From: Siderastrea siderea
Lineage: Eukaryota; Cnidaria; Anthozoa; Scleractinia; Rhizangiidae
Direction of reading: 5' to 3'
Length of the DNA: 64,000 nt
Assembly (NCBI GenBank): GCA_964030785.1
Contig: OZ034968.1
Span: forward strand, 59,234,899-59,298,898
Below, in pieces: positions 8,084 through 18,700 of this stretch (within the stretch, counting starts at the first letter, position 1; each line of letters starts with the position of its first letter). The notes beneath the pieces were generated by a model, which made no database searches, had not been told where the DNA came from, and was given only the letters and a program-made list of their open reading frames with translations. A program made the position numbers and the translations under genes.

Positions 8084-8290
8084 AAATTTGACTGAAAAGT
8101 TTCCAGTCAAATTTAGGTAAAGATTTGACTAGGTGCGCTCGTATTCTCATCAATATAGCTTGGAGGAAAATTTCCAATAAAATTTAGGTAAAGATTTGAT
8201 AATATTTGACTGAAAAGTTTTGGGTAAAATTTGGCTGAAAATTTGACTAGTGCGCTCGTACCCCCATCTATATAACTACTCAAGGCAGAC
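8084..8290. repeat. Duplicated AT-rich block at the right end of the Polinton
   Basis: Two copies of a roughly 118-bp unit follow the polymerase stop. Each has ATTTGACTGAAAAGTTT (8086, 8204) and, 47-48 bp later, TGCGCTCGTA (8134, 8251), then a CATC..TATA stretch. A further phrase AAATTTAGGTAAAGATTTGA occurs twice. Subterminal tandem repeats are usual for such elements, so this is probably the inner part of the right inverted repeat. The left partner is outside the window. Confidence 0.5.
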
Positions 8291-8410
8291 ACCGCAGGTG
8301 ATAGAGGAATTCAAATATTTCGCAAATCGAAATCATGGATATTCCCTTTGATACATTTTCTGAGAAGGGACTAACAATTCTTCACGGGAAGGAGGGCGGG
8401 CGGAAGTTTA

Positions 8411-8587
8411 TTAGACTGCGAGCAGTCGTCTTTCTTTCTTGAGATCCTACTCGCGAGTGACGCTACTCGCGCGAGTGGCGCGAGTGGCGCGAGTGACGCT
8501 ACTTGTGCGAGGGGCGCGAGTGCTGCTACTTGCGGTCTCGCCCCTTGCGCTTCGCGAGCGGAGAAGAAAGAGAATACTCGCAGTCTA
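8411..8587. mobile_element. Short inverted-repeat element (TAGACTGCGAG family), copy 1
   Basis: The ends are TAGACTGCGAGCAGTC and, inverted, CTCGCAGTCTA. The interior is GC-rich with repeated GCGCGAGT words. The flanks GGAAGTTTA (8402-8410) and GGAGGTTCA (8588-8596) agree at 7 of 9 bases, which suggests an old 9-bp target duplication. The same ends bound the element at 28855-29053. Confidence 0.65.
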
Positions 8588-9227
8588 GGAGGTTCAGTTT
8601 ATGAATCAGCAGGATGAGTGCCATATTTCTGCAATGGACGTACGATTATGAGCCCCTCCTCCAGTTCCGGGTGTCCACCCCCTTATGTAATACATTACAA
8701 TACGATCCAATTCAATGACGCAATACAACGCAGTGCAATGCCATGTCCTTTAATGCAATGCTTTTTATCAGTTACTCGTACTGGGGTTTGCAAAGCTTTT
8801 TACAAGATTTATTTCTAGTTGAAAACAAAATGAACAAATTACTAGTCTAGGAAGGAGGTTCGCAAGAGTGGTATTAATCACTTGAAATACTTATGTCCCT
8901 GTCCCTTGTTTATTCTATTGCCTCATCTTTCATGTGGGTAAGGGGGAGGAGGACGGTTGTCTACGTTTCCCACACAAGGGTTGTAAGCCCATTCCAAGCC
9001 TCCTTTCTCTTTGTGGGTGTGTCTCGGTTTCTAGGTGTGGCTTTATATTAAAAAAAAAAACAAGGAAGTTGAGCCGTCGCTCATTTCGGTCAGGTTTATT
9101 CTCTAATTTCACGTTATTGGTTGATCCGGCTTTTGAGTTTGCTGACGTCAGTGTTGGTGGGGGTAGGGAGATGGGCATTGGACGGTATGAAAAAGCTGGA
9201 TTTTAAAGCTTTTGTCTCTTTTTGCAG
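8588..9227. other. Noncoding flank of the MULE-type gene
   Basis: No gene is visible. An 11-A run (9051-9061) and short open frames without recognisable content occur. The end, a pyrimidine tract closed by TTTTTGCAG at 9219-9227, looks like an intron 3' end, so an upstream noncoding or short exon of the next gene could lie here. Confidence 0.4.
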
Positions 9228-11597
9228 ATACAACTACGCTGAACCAAGAGGTAAAAGAGGTGACGATCTAAAGGACGTCATAATGCAGCTTCTCAGTCAA
9301 AGCACCGAACGAAGTCCCTACATCTTAGACAAATCACAACCTTACATACAAGAGTTCTCACTGCGTTCCGGTAATCAGCCTTCTGTGGTCGCATACCTCA
9401 ATCAGACATTAAAGGACCTCGAAAGGTTTTGCACCACTCACCACGAAAAAACCAGCCCTCTTGTTGTGGACACAACATTCAATATAAGTGAATTTTACTA
9501 CACACAAACAGCGTATATGAACTTGAGCCTTGTTTCAAAGAAGAGTGGCAAGCATCCGTGGTTCCCAGGACCCCTGCTGGTTCACCGTAGCAAAACCGAA
9601 GAAGAATTCCGGTTCTTCTGGCAATCCGTCAAGCGCGAAAGTCCTGCACTTGAAATGCTTAGCATCCTCGGAACCGATGAGGAGGCAGCCGTTTATAACG
9701 GCATTCTGTCAGAAACCTTGGGGACAGTGCACCTTCTTGGTCGAGAGCACGTCAAAGCTAACATTGAGCGTAAACTTGACGAACTAAAGTTCCCTTCCGC
9801 TCAGAAACAGCAAATTGTATCGGACATACTTGCGGGCCAAAACCCACGTCAGATGGTTGCCTTTACGACTGTGAAGATGAAAACGAATTCGTTGAGAAGG
9901 TTGCACGGTTTAAAGAGAGGTGGGACGAAATTGAAAGGAACACCACACGCAATGATCCTCCTAGGTTCACCCAATATTTTGAGAGGCACAAGGAGGAAAA
10001 GATCAGGTGTCATATGACTAAGTACGTCAGAGAGAAAGCAGGTATTCAGGGAGTTTATGGCCAGAATCCTATCGAGTGGCTACATTTCATGTCTAAAACC
10101 GAAATCAACGACTTTGTGAGAAATAATGGCGTAACTCACCGTGAGGCTCCCCTGTCGGCTGCACTTGATGCTTTAAAGGGACGAAATATTCGTCTTTACT
10201 CTGATGCTACTAAGGCAATCTATGGCGAAGGTCCTTATTGCCTCTCTCCAGAATTCAGCAAGTTTCGAAAGCCTTACGACGAGTGGAAGGACTTACAGAG
10301 GGAAGAGAGAAATGAGCATTTGAAGAAATTCCCCAGTGCTAGGCCCCAGGTAGATTCCACAAGTCACCGCGTACCCACAGCGCACACGAATCCGACGACG
10401 AGATCTGAAAACAAAGAAATGTTAGAGGAGGTACCAGGGCAACCTCAACCTCGTAATCTTGCCACAGCTTCCGGGCACTACAGGCAACTAAGTATACAAG
10501 CAGAAGAGGCATCAATACCAGATGAGTGCGTGAGGTTGACAACTTTGCAAGATATTTTCCGCAAGGTAGAATTTTTAATGAATGAGCCAAATGCCATAAA
10601 GGAAGCCGCGTCAAACGATCCAAGAATGCGAACAGTTAAGAGCCGCAATGGAGGCATACCTCTAATTGTCCAGGCATTAAATTCGAAGTCCAACTTATTC
10701 AGTTGTCAGTGCAGTACATACAACGGTCTTGGACTCTGTGCAGACACTATTGCTGTGGCTGAAGAACAAGGTCTCCTCTTTAAATATCTGGCAGATCTGA
10801 GAACCAAGCTTTCTCGAAAGAAGGGTAAGAAGAATTACCAGGGTGACATCAACATTACAGCAGCAATAGAGACGGGTTTGAAATTATCGGAAAAGGGACT
10901 CAAACCAGGTGAAGCACAGAAGGCTCGAAGACGAACCCCAAAACCGCGAGAGTCTCATTCAGCCAATCCAAGTCAAATGCAGCAGTTAACGACAGCTCCC
11001 CCGTGCGTTACTTCCTTTACCAGTCAAGCTCAGCTTACAGCTGTCCCACCATCCACTGGCCGATCTAGTGCATTCAACAGCCTCTCCATGTTGCAGGGCC
11101 TGTACCAGATGAACCACGCTACGATTGGAGAACCCCCGCAACCTTGGAATACAGACGGCAATTTCAGAACACCTCAAGCGCAAGTTTGCATCTCAACGAC
11201 TCCATCACCCGTCCCCTACCAGAGTCTTCATCAGCCAATCACACTGCAGTGGCATTCTGGTTTTTCTCCATACCAGTATACACTCTGCGAGTTACCACCA
11301 GCAGTAAAAAAGTGCTATGGATGTGGTGAAGAATTCTCCCAGAATTACCGTATGCCACCAAACAATGTTATCGTCAAACATGTTGACAGGAGGCTAAGAG
11401 GACGCGATGAGAAAGGCCAACTTGTCTACAGTCCCGATTTTACCAATACCTACTACCACCCTATAAGCAGTCACATTGCCAGGAAAAATCCTGTGCTTGG
11501 TGGTTCCGTGCAGGTGGATCGCACATTTTATGAAAGACTAACGTATGGCCAGCAGCTTGAAAACAGCTCCTTTGACTTTAACCTTAACATTGTTTAA
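9228..11597 (+). pseudogene. MULE-type transposase with SWIM finger, frameshifted
   Basis: Two frames form one protein of about 790 residues. The first (9228 to about 9850) has a MULE-like DDE core: VVDTTFNISEFYYT, LGTDEEAAVYNG and HLLGREHVKANIERKL. The second is open from 9852 to 11597 and continues the alignment-like text (DGCLYDCEDE onward); the switch at 9840-9852 needs a one-base deletion or two-base insertion. A SWIM-type finger CQCSTYNGLGLCADT follows near 10710; its expected last ligand His is Asp here. The C-terminal 130 residues have a CYGCG zinc motif and SPDFTNTYYHP, which recur in cnidarian relatives. A splice-acceptor-like tract ends at 9227. A decayed transposon gene is most likely; a sequencing error at the shift cannot be excluded. 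Confidence 0.68.
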
Positions 11598-12484
11598 CTC
11601 CTATGATCACTATGGTTGACCGGTGTACATGTAGTTTATTAAGTAGTTTGTAACTAAAGACCTCTTCTGATGGTGTTGAAATTGGCCTGGAAGCAATAAT
11701 GCTTTGAGGGCTCTTCGAGGGCCCCCTGCTTTGAGGGCCCTCTTTGAGGGCTCTTCGTGATGCAATCCAAACAATTTCTGGAGTGACATAAATCGGACAA
11801 AATTGTTAATATAGAAAAATTCTAACTGCTTTTCTCTAAATCTTTTCACTTTTCCTTCTACTAAAATCTTGCATGGAATTAAACGATTCATATCTATTAC
11901 AATCCTAACAGCCACGACAACTTTCTCAGGTTTTTATCCAAAGGTGTGTTTAACAGTGTCTAGGACTTGTCACTCGAGCGTCAGTTTGGTTTCTATAGTA
12001 CTCTTAAAAAAGTAGTTCAGTTTGACAAATTTGCCAGTTCCAGTTAATTATAGGCCGGAAAATCCCATCGTCGGCCTAGTTGCTATTAAATTTTTTTCTA
12101 CCAGTACCAGTGTTTAGCGTCGCGCGGGATTTGCCCGACTTGAAAGCGATTTGGACGTACTCACTTCCTTGTTTTCCTCTTTGTAGACTGTTGTAGTTGT
12201 AGGTATTATTATGCTGATGTAAGAAATTTATATTGTTTTGTAAACCACTACATATATTCGTTAAACAATTAAAAGCCAAAAACTTGATGTCATATTACAG
12301 GGGCAACTGGGCTCCGGCATATAATAATCAGTAACGATGGTTGAAATTGTCACTCCCTGTCAATTCTATGTTTTTCTCCATGCTTGTTTTTTTTTGGTGG
12401 AAAAGTTCTCGCTAAAATATTTCCTGCGTACTTTCACAGAAAACGTTTTATTTTTATTTTTGTATTCGTAATTTCCATCTTCTC

Positions 12485-12520
<36 letters not shown>

Positions 12521-13090
12521 TCAATCATGCATTCACTTGTGGTCTTGGAAAATGTAAGGTATTCTTTCTATTTAATTAATTCTCCACAAACGATCAATTC
12601 GAGGCTAAACATTAATAGCTTGATAAAATGATGTAATGATGACGTCACAATGACCTTTGCTAACTATTTTGATGCATATCCACTCGTATATTATTATTTC
12701 TCATTTTACCTTTCTTTCTTTCTTTTTTCGCCCTTCGGAAGTGGGGGTGGGAAGGGAGGTGGACAGAGCTTGCAGCCCGGGTACAAAGGAGGGCGGGAAG
12801 TGTACGGGAGGCGGAAGCGCAGGAAGCGTTGCTTTAAGTGTGCGGAAAGTGAGAGAAAAGTGGCGGGAACCGAGATTAAAGGGTGCGGGTGGCGGGAGGT
12901 TTCTCCCCCCTCCCCCCCCCCTCCCCTCCCTGTCTGTCCCCTAGGCCCCCTCCCCATTAAGACATGGTGTAAATGTCGATTTCCGCTGCTAAGGTCTGAA
13001 GAAACGGTCCGTTTGCCGTTAAATAGTGATTATTTGATAAAAATGATGTAATGCTGACGTCATCATGACGTCAACAAAATTTTTTGATGC
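11598..13090. other. Repeat-rich intergenic DNA
   Basis: No credible gene. It holds a short local repeat TTTGAGGGCTCTTCG near 11704 and 11742, a (TTCT)n microsatellite, GC-rich and poly-C stretches (12728-12960), and the first member of a 62-bp direct repeat with TGACGTCA-type sites. Open frames here cross low-complexity DNA and show no domain. Confidence 0.5.
12483..12523 (+). repeat. (TTCT)n microsatellite
   Basis: About ten uninterrupted TTCT units. Confidence 0.95.
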
Positions 13091-13103
13091 ATTCTCACTC
13101 GTG
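12620..13103. repeat. Direct repeats with CRE-like sites flanking a GC-rich segment
   Basis: The phrases at 12620-12687 and 13034-13103 are similar along about 65 bp: TTGATAAAATGATGTAATG, then TGACGTCA-type sites, then TTTTGATGCAT and CACTCGT. The second copy leads into four tandem CACTCGTGGT units (13097-13137). They could be the ends of an old element or a local duplication. Confidence 0.5.
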
Positions 13104-13250
13104 GTCACTCGTGGTCACTCGTGGTCACTCGTGTGTACTTTTAGACACGACCCATCAAAACAACCCACATACGTCAACAAGGAAGGATAAACCAATCACA
13201 GTGCTCGTTCCCACGCTTTGTGATTGGTTTAGCTCTTCCGCTTCTGCTTT

Positions 13251-13440
13251 CGACTCCGACAACCTAGTTTTCACTAGATCGTAAGCGACGGAATCGTAAG
13301 CGCAATCGGAAACTCTGCTTCCGACTCCGACAACCTAGTTTTCAGTAGATCGTAAGCGACGGAATCGTAAGCACAATCGGAAACTCTGCTTCCGACTCCG
13401 TTGTTTGATTTTCACTAGATCATAACGTTCTATGTTTCTG
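13251..13440 (+). repeat. 71-bp tandem repeat, about 2.6 copies
   Basis: Units begin at CGACTCCGACAACC (13251, 13322) and a diverged CGACTCCGTTG (13393). Each unit contains CTAGATCGTAAGCGACGG or a variant. The family is dispersed in similar genomes to my knowledge; no coding content. Confidence 0.8.
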
Positions 13441-15769
13441 ATAATGACTCCGACTCCGTCGCTAGTGAAAACCACTGAGCCTTTGGCCCGGATGATACAG
13501 CGGATTTTTGTAGTTCCAAAGGGTTAAATTCCTTATCAAAAAGCTCTCTTCTTAGCCTTTACGCATTTCATTTTCGCGTTCGCTTTCGAAATTTCGCCGT
13601 TCCTTCTATCTTGGAGCCTGGAACTTTGAACACTAAAAAACACCCCGGTGTTGTCCACAACGAAAACTCGAAAAGCGCAAGTCAAAAGAAATACTGCACG
13701 TGTATAGCGTGTAAGAACTGTATACCGCATCTAGGATCATTTCCTTTCAAACAACGCTCGAAAAGAAGGAAACGTCTCCCAATATTTAACTAAGTTGGAC
13801 GCATGCCCTGGATATATTCTGTGATACCCCGATGCGCCGAGATAATTTCTCGAGGCTCCCAATTCCCTGGATTCCCGGCAAAATCATCAAATTTTCGAAA
13901 ACTATTTTGCCGTTCTCTCAAAACAGGTATTATAGGTGACCCCTACAAGAAAGGATAGTCACAAACAAACCGAAGTAAAATATTTGAAGTAAACAGATAC
14001 ATTATTAAATTGACAGTGACTTCGATTTTGTTTGATATGTATTTAAGTGTAGAAATCAATTTGACAAAATGGATAAGCGTCTACTCAGAGTACAGTGTAT
14101 TAGATTTTGCTATGCCACTTGATTAATTTACAAATGGGGTTAGTTGCATTAAATCTCATTATTTTGTAATATACAGCTTTCAAAAAACATGATATGCCCT
14201 TATAATTGGCGAGGAAAAATCGCGGCCACAAAAAAAGACAGTCAATTTCTGACAGGAAGGTTTCTTCGCTCAGATGTGTTGGCTTGTCAACTTTTTTTTT
14301 TGTTTTTTTTTTTTGTTTTGTTTTTTTTGTTTTTTTTACTTTCTCGTTGAATTGGGCTTTGGAATATCCTTACCCCTGCTACTCACCAGGTTGTAAAAAA
14401 GTAACTATAATTTTTCGATCAGGATTTTCCGTATTAGCTTTGGTATGTCACGCAATCTTCTTGCCCTCAAAGCTTCTTGCCCATTCCCGGGTGCCTATTT
14501 TATCAATCCTATCAATATTCTAAAAGTACCGACTAAACAGCATTATATCCAGAAAATAAACTTTACACAAAGCTAAAAGAGCATTTTCCTTACTTTTGAT
14601 TTCATACCGGAGCGCTATTTACAGTATTTATAATCAGTCGATTCGTCTCGATCGACAAAGCGCTGCTTAACCCCTGGAGCTCATGGTCAACTGGAAGGAA
14701 TAACATAACATTGCATGTTATGCACATAAACACTAAAAAACTAAATACTTTTCAATATCAAGTTTACCTTAACGAGCTTCATTGGCGATTCCATGGCTAG
14801 CCTACGACGGTACGGCTACGCGTACCTATTCCATGGTTGTAGGTTATTCGATGGCCCGAACCCGTTTGAAAGATAACGGGCGCCCATTCGTGTTGTGTGG
14901 AACGATTTCTTTTTCTTCATGTTTCTACAATCATTCACCCTTCTTCAGTCCCGGATAAGGAACAAAAAGTGGAATATGGTTGCAATTGACAGGATTCGTA
15001 GTTTAGTTTCTTTGTATCTTCATGTATTTCCCTGGAACAACGGAGATAAATGATTCTCATTGTCAATTGCTGAAATAAACCTGGTTTGTTTCTGTCAACA
15101 CACGGGGAGAAGTTTTCCCAGCCATTTTTCGCTTCACGTCACCAATTGGACTCCCTCCAAAACTGGGACCTGCCAAAACAATCATAAGAAAATGAAAAAG
15201 TCCGGGAAAAAAATGAAGTCTTTCGACTCTTTACATTAGCTCAAATATCCAAAATATATCATGAAGCCAAAAATCTTGAAACAAATCCCTATCTCAATGA
15301 GAGAAAAATTGCGTTACGGACCCATGCTTGAACGGTCAGCGGGAATGTGCCTCCGATAGTTGATTAATGTAAGGGGCATATATTGTCCCTAAAATTGTAG
15401 TGTAGTTGTTTGTTTTAAATAAAATCGTAGTGAATTGTAGTGTTGTACCGCGCCGAACAACAGACACAGTGCGCTACAGCGACTACAGCAACAGACAATA
15501 CAAGACTGCTCGTATGGGTACTTTGAGTTGTTATCCGCAGTACAGCACACTACACGAGTACACTATTGAGTACAATTCATGTTCACGTACATGAAAAATC
15601 TATGCAGTTTTTGTAAACAATATTCAGCGATTTCACCATCATGTGCAAGCAAGTTAATAAAGAACTTCGACGATGAATTCGGTCAGTTTATACAACCATT
15701 CACCTTTCAAGGTACCGAAAAACTTTCCATATTATACATTTCTCGATAAGTTTCCTCTTACAAGACGAA
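13441..15769. other. Noncoding DNA upstream of the SLC18A gene
   Basis: No gene is visible. It contains a T-rich run (14290-14338) and several short open frames without domains. The proximal part (about 15600-15769) should hold the 5' UTR and promoter of the transporter gene, but I cannot place a transcription start. TTACAAGACGAA precedes the ATG. Confidence 0.4.
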
Positions 15770-18700
15770 ATGTCGACGGGAGATGAGAACGGAGAACAGC
15801 TACTGACACATGTGCACGATTCATCTCATGCTCAAAGGATTTCAAAGCGATTTATTCTCGTAATAACATGTTTGTGTGCTCTGTGTGACTGCCTGCTCCT
15901 GTCTGTTATTGGTAAGCACATTGATTTTCTTTCTATTTTATTTTGCTCACAAAATTAGGGCAAGGTGTAGCTTAATAGGTGCACTAAAAATGTCTTAGGC
16001 CAAGGCCAAACATCGAACTTTGCATGAGTCGAACCTAATGCAAATGAGTGAAAGCTATTGTTTTTGCTAATTTGCATAAGGTTCAACATTTGGTCTTGGC
16101 CTAATAGCCCCATTTACACATACAAAAAAATCAGCACAGCACCCCGGAACTTCGGCACAGTGCCTTAACTATTTTCGCACAGCACTCCCCTTTTACGTAC
16201 AGGCGGGTTTCTCTTGAATGAGCACGGTTCCAGCTTCTGTTTTGTACCCTTAAAATTCACATATAATTTTCCCAGGAAAATAGGAGCAAACGATGTTCTT
16301 GTCGCTGTTTATCAGTTATTGTCTAGAAATAGCCACCTAGGACAAGAAAAAGCCGCACGTCAACGTTTCCTAAAGAAAAGGCAATGCCTTCCAAAAGCAT
16401 TCCTAGAAATCAAAAGAAGAGGACTGAAGAAAAGGTGGATTCTTGTAGCAATGATGCAAGCTGTTATGAGAAGCTTCCGTGAACAATGTTTGAGCATGAG
16501 ACCAAGTAACCAGATCTGGTTGACATCGCAGATATACAGTTTGATGATCATCAGTGGTACAAGAATTTTCGATAATTAGACTGATACATTTCAATTCATT
16601 TTGAATGAAATAGAGGGAGATATCATCCGGGTATCATGCGATGAGACATGGCAATGCACTGAGCTGTCAGCGCCAAGTGTCGGCTTCTTTTTAATGTAGG
16701 CGGTAGACAACCTACTATACTGTAGGTCTGTCTCCCAGAAGGGTAAAGCCTCGAACTCCAATCTCCAAAGCAACAATTCAATTTGGATAGCACTGACCAA
16801 TAATTATCTTAGAAAAAGGATAAGAAATACATTAGGTGAAAAGTTATGTCAATTTTTTATATAGACTACTGCAAAGTGAAATAACATAATTATTGTGAAG
16901 TATTCGAATAAAATGAAACGATAGCAAAAATTGAAGCAAGGTGTCAAATTTCTGTGTAAGAATGAAAGAGCTTTTATTAATTTTAAAGTCGATTTCCAGT
17001 CCGTACTGCACAGGTTCAACAGTTTGTTTTGGTTTTTTGTTTTGAAAAACTACTTACATCATGTACGACTTAATGAATTGTACCAATTTGTGACCTCTTA
17101 CATAAAGTGAAATTACAATTTTTTTCTCCCGCCATCATGGATGTGAACTTTGCTCTCAATGAAATTGAAGAAAGAGACATTTAGGTGGCCATGCGGCCAG
17201 GACAAGAATTAACATCTCAGTGTGTACATGTACTATGTTTTGTTTACAGGAAACAGAAAGAAATGCCTGCCCGTGTCGTAGTGCCCAAACTGACTCGATT
17301 CGTCTAAGGTAGTGACGACTTGTCTCGATTCGACTCGAATCGTCCGTTGTGTAGTCGATTCGACTAACTGGAAAGTCGATTTGCGAGACACTTAGAAAAA
17401 ATCACACAAGAAGGCGAACAGGGAGGGTAGAAAAAATGGTCGAATCGACTTGATTCGAGTCGATTCGACTCAAATCGTCCGCTGTGTAGTCGATTCGACT
17501 AACTGGAAAGTCGATCGCTTTAAGAACGAGGAAGGTTCATGTTATCTTCTTGTCGTTCCGTGTGCAAATCCTTCAAATCAACAACACAAGCGAGGGAGAA
17601 GGTTCATTGCAATTTTCCTGTTTAGTGTCGCATCACGCTTTAAGAACGAGGAAGGTTCATGTTATCTTCTTGTCGTTCCGTGTGCAAATCCTTCAGATCG
17701 ACAACACAAGCGAGGAAGAAGATTCATTACAATGTTCCTGTTTAGTGTCGCATCAGTGACGCTTTAAGAACGAGAAAGGTCCATGTTATACGTTCCTTGT
17801 TGTCTTATTGTGTCACGCGCACATACTTGAAGGACTTTACGACCTGATTTCCGTTGAGTCAAATCGACTTTTAGGAATACGACTCGATTCGAGTCGATTC
17901 GTCAAATTTTTTCACCTCCCTGCGCATTTATTCGCGACCTGACTTCCGGTAAGTCGAGTTCTGCTAAACGGACTTCCGGTGAGTCGGAAGTCTTTAATCC
18001 TCGAGCTGACTGGAATCGTCTTTGCTTTAAGACGATTCGACTCAGTTTGGGTGTATTGGACATGAGTGTGCCCAGCAGTTGCCATCGAGCACAAGGAACC
18101 GCAAGCTTGTGCATGAACACACGGTGTGTGTTGCAGGAAGATTCTTCCGAAAATGACGAGGTATTTAAAGGAGCTACGTCACGGATAACGCAACTTGAAA
18201 AAGCTGGCAAGTTTTTTCAAGTTTGTCATTCGTAATCCGTCTTAATCTCCCTCAGTCGTAACCATCTTGTTTAGTTTTGGTTAATTATTACTTCTTTGGT
18301 GTTTCTCTAACTTAGGAAACTATTATTTTGAGGTTTCCGTTAATGAGAAAATAATTTTGTCAGATCAGAAAAATGAATGAAAACGCTGTGACATAGTTCC
18401 TTTAAGTCTACTTTTCCCATGTGGAAAAATTGTCGTACAGCTCCAAACATGCACTCTATTAATTTCATAAATTATCTATGTTTTTCCTTACATTCCATCA
18501 TGTGAGGCTCACAAGCAATTCGGGACTGAACCTGTGCAGCATGAACTGGAAGTCAACTTTAATGTGTTTACGGTTGTTATATAATATTTTAAATATTTCA
18601 GTACCAATCATACCAGTGTATTTGAATGTTGACAAACCAACAAGTTTACCGCAAAGTCCTGACAACTCAACCAACAACAACACATCCCCAAGTGCTTCCT

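Larger units (their letters stand above)
1..8290 (+). mobile_element. Polinton/Maverick (adintovirus-like) element, right part
   Basis: Seven plus-strand genes lie head to tail with short spacers: capsid-like, Gly-Gly minor protein, adenain-like protease, PLA2 protein, DDE integrase with chromodomain, SAP-like protein and protein-primed PolB. Retroviral-type integrase, family B polymerase and adenain-type protease together define Polintons/Mavericks; the capsid-like protein makes a virion-forming relative (adintovirus-like) likely. The left end is cut by the window, so the packaging ATPase, penton and left inverted repeat cannot be judged. The right edge is placed after the duplicated AT-rich block ending near 8290; this is an inference because the other terminus is not visible. 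All frames are open, which suggests a young copy. The genes are intronless and A/T-rich. Confidence 0.88.

Noticed and set aside
12650..13051. 133-codon open frame rich in Gly, Arg and Pro
   Set aside because: It crosses GC-rich and poly-C low-complexity DNA inside a repeated region and shows no domain.
13097..13137. CRISPR-like short repeats
   Set aside because: Plain tandem CACTCGTGGT units without spacers, in eukaryotic DNA.
16214..16579. 121-codon open frame in SLC18A intron 1
   Set aside because: A basic helical stretch looked transposase-like, but no catalytic motif or flanking inverted repeats could be seen.
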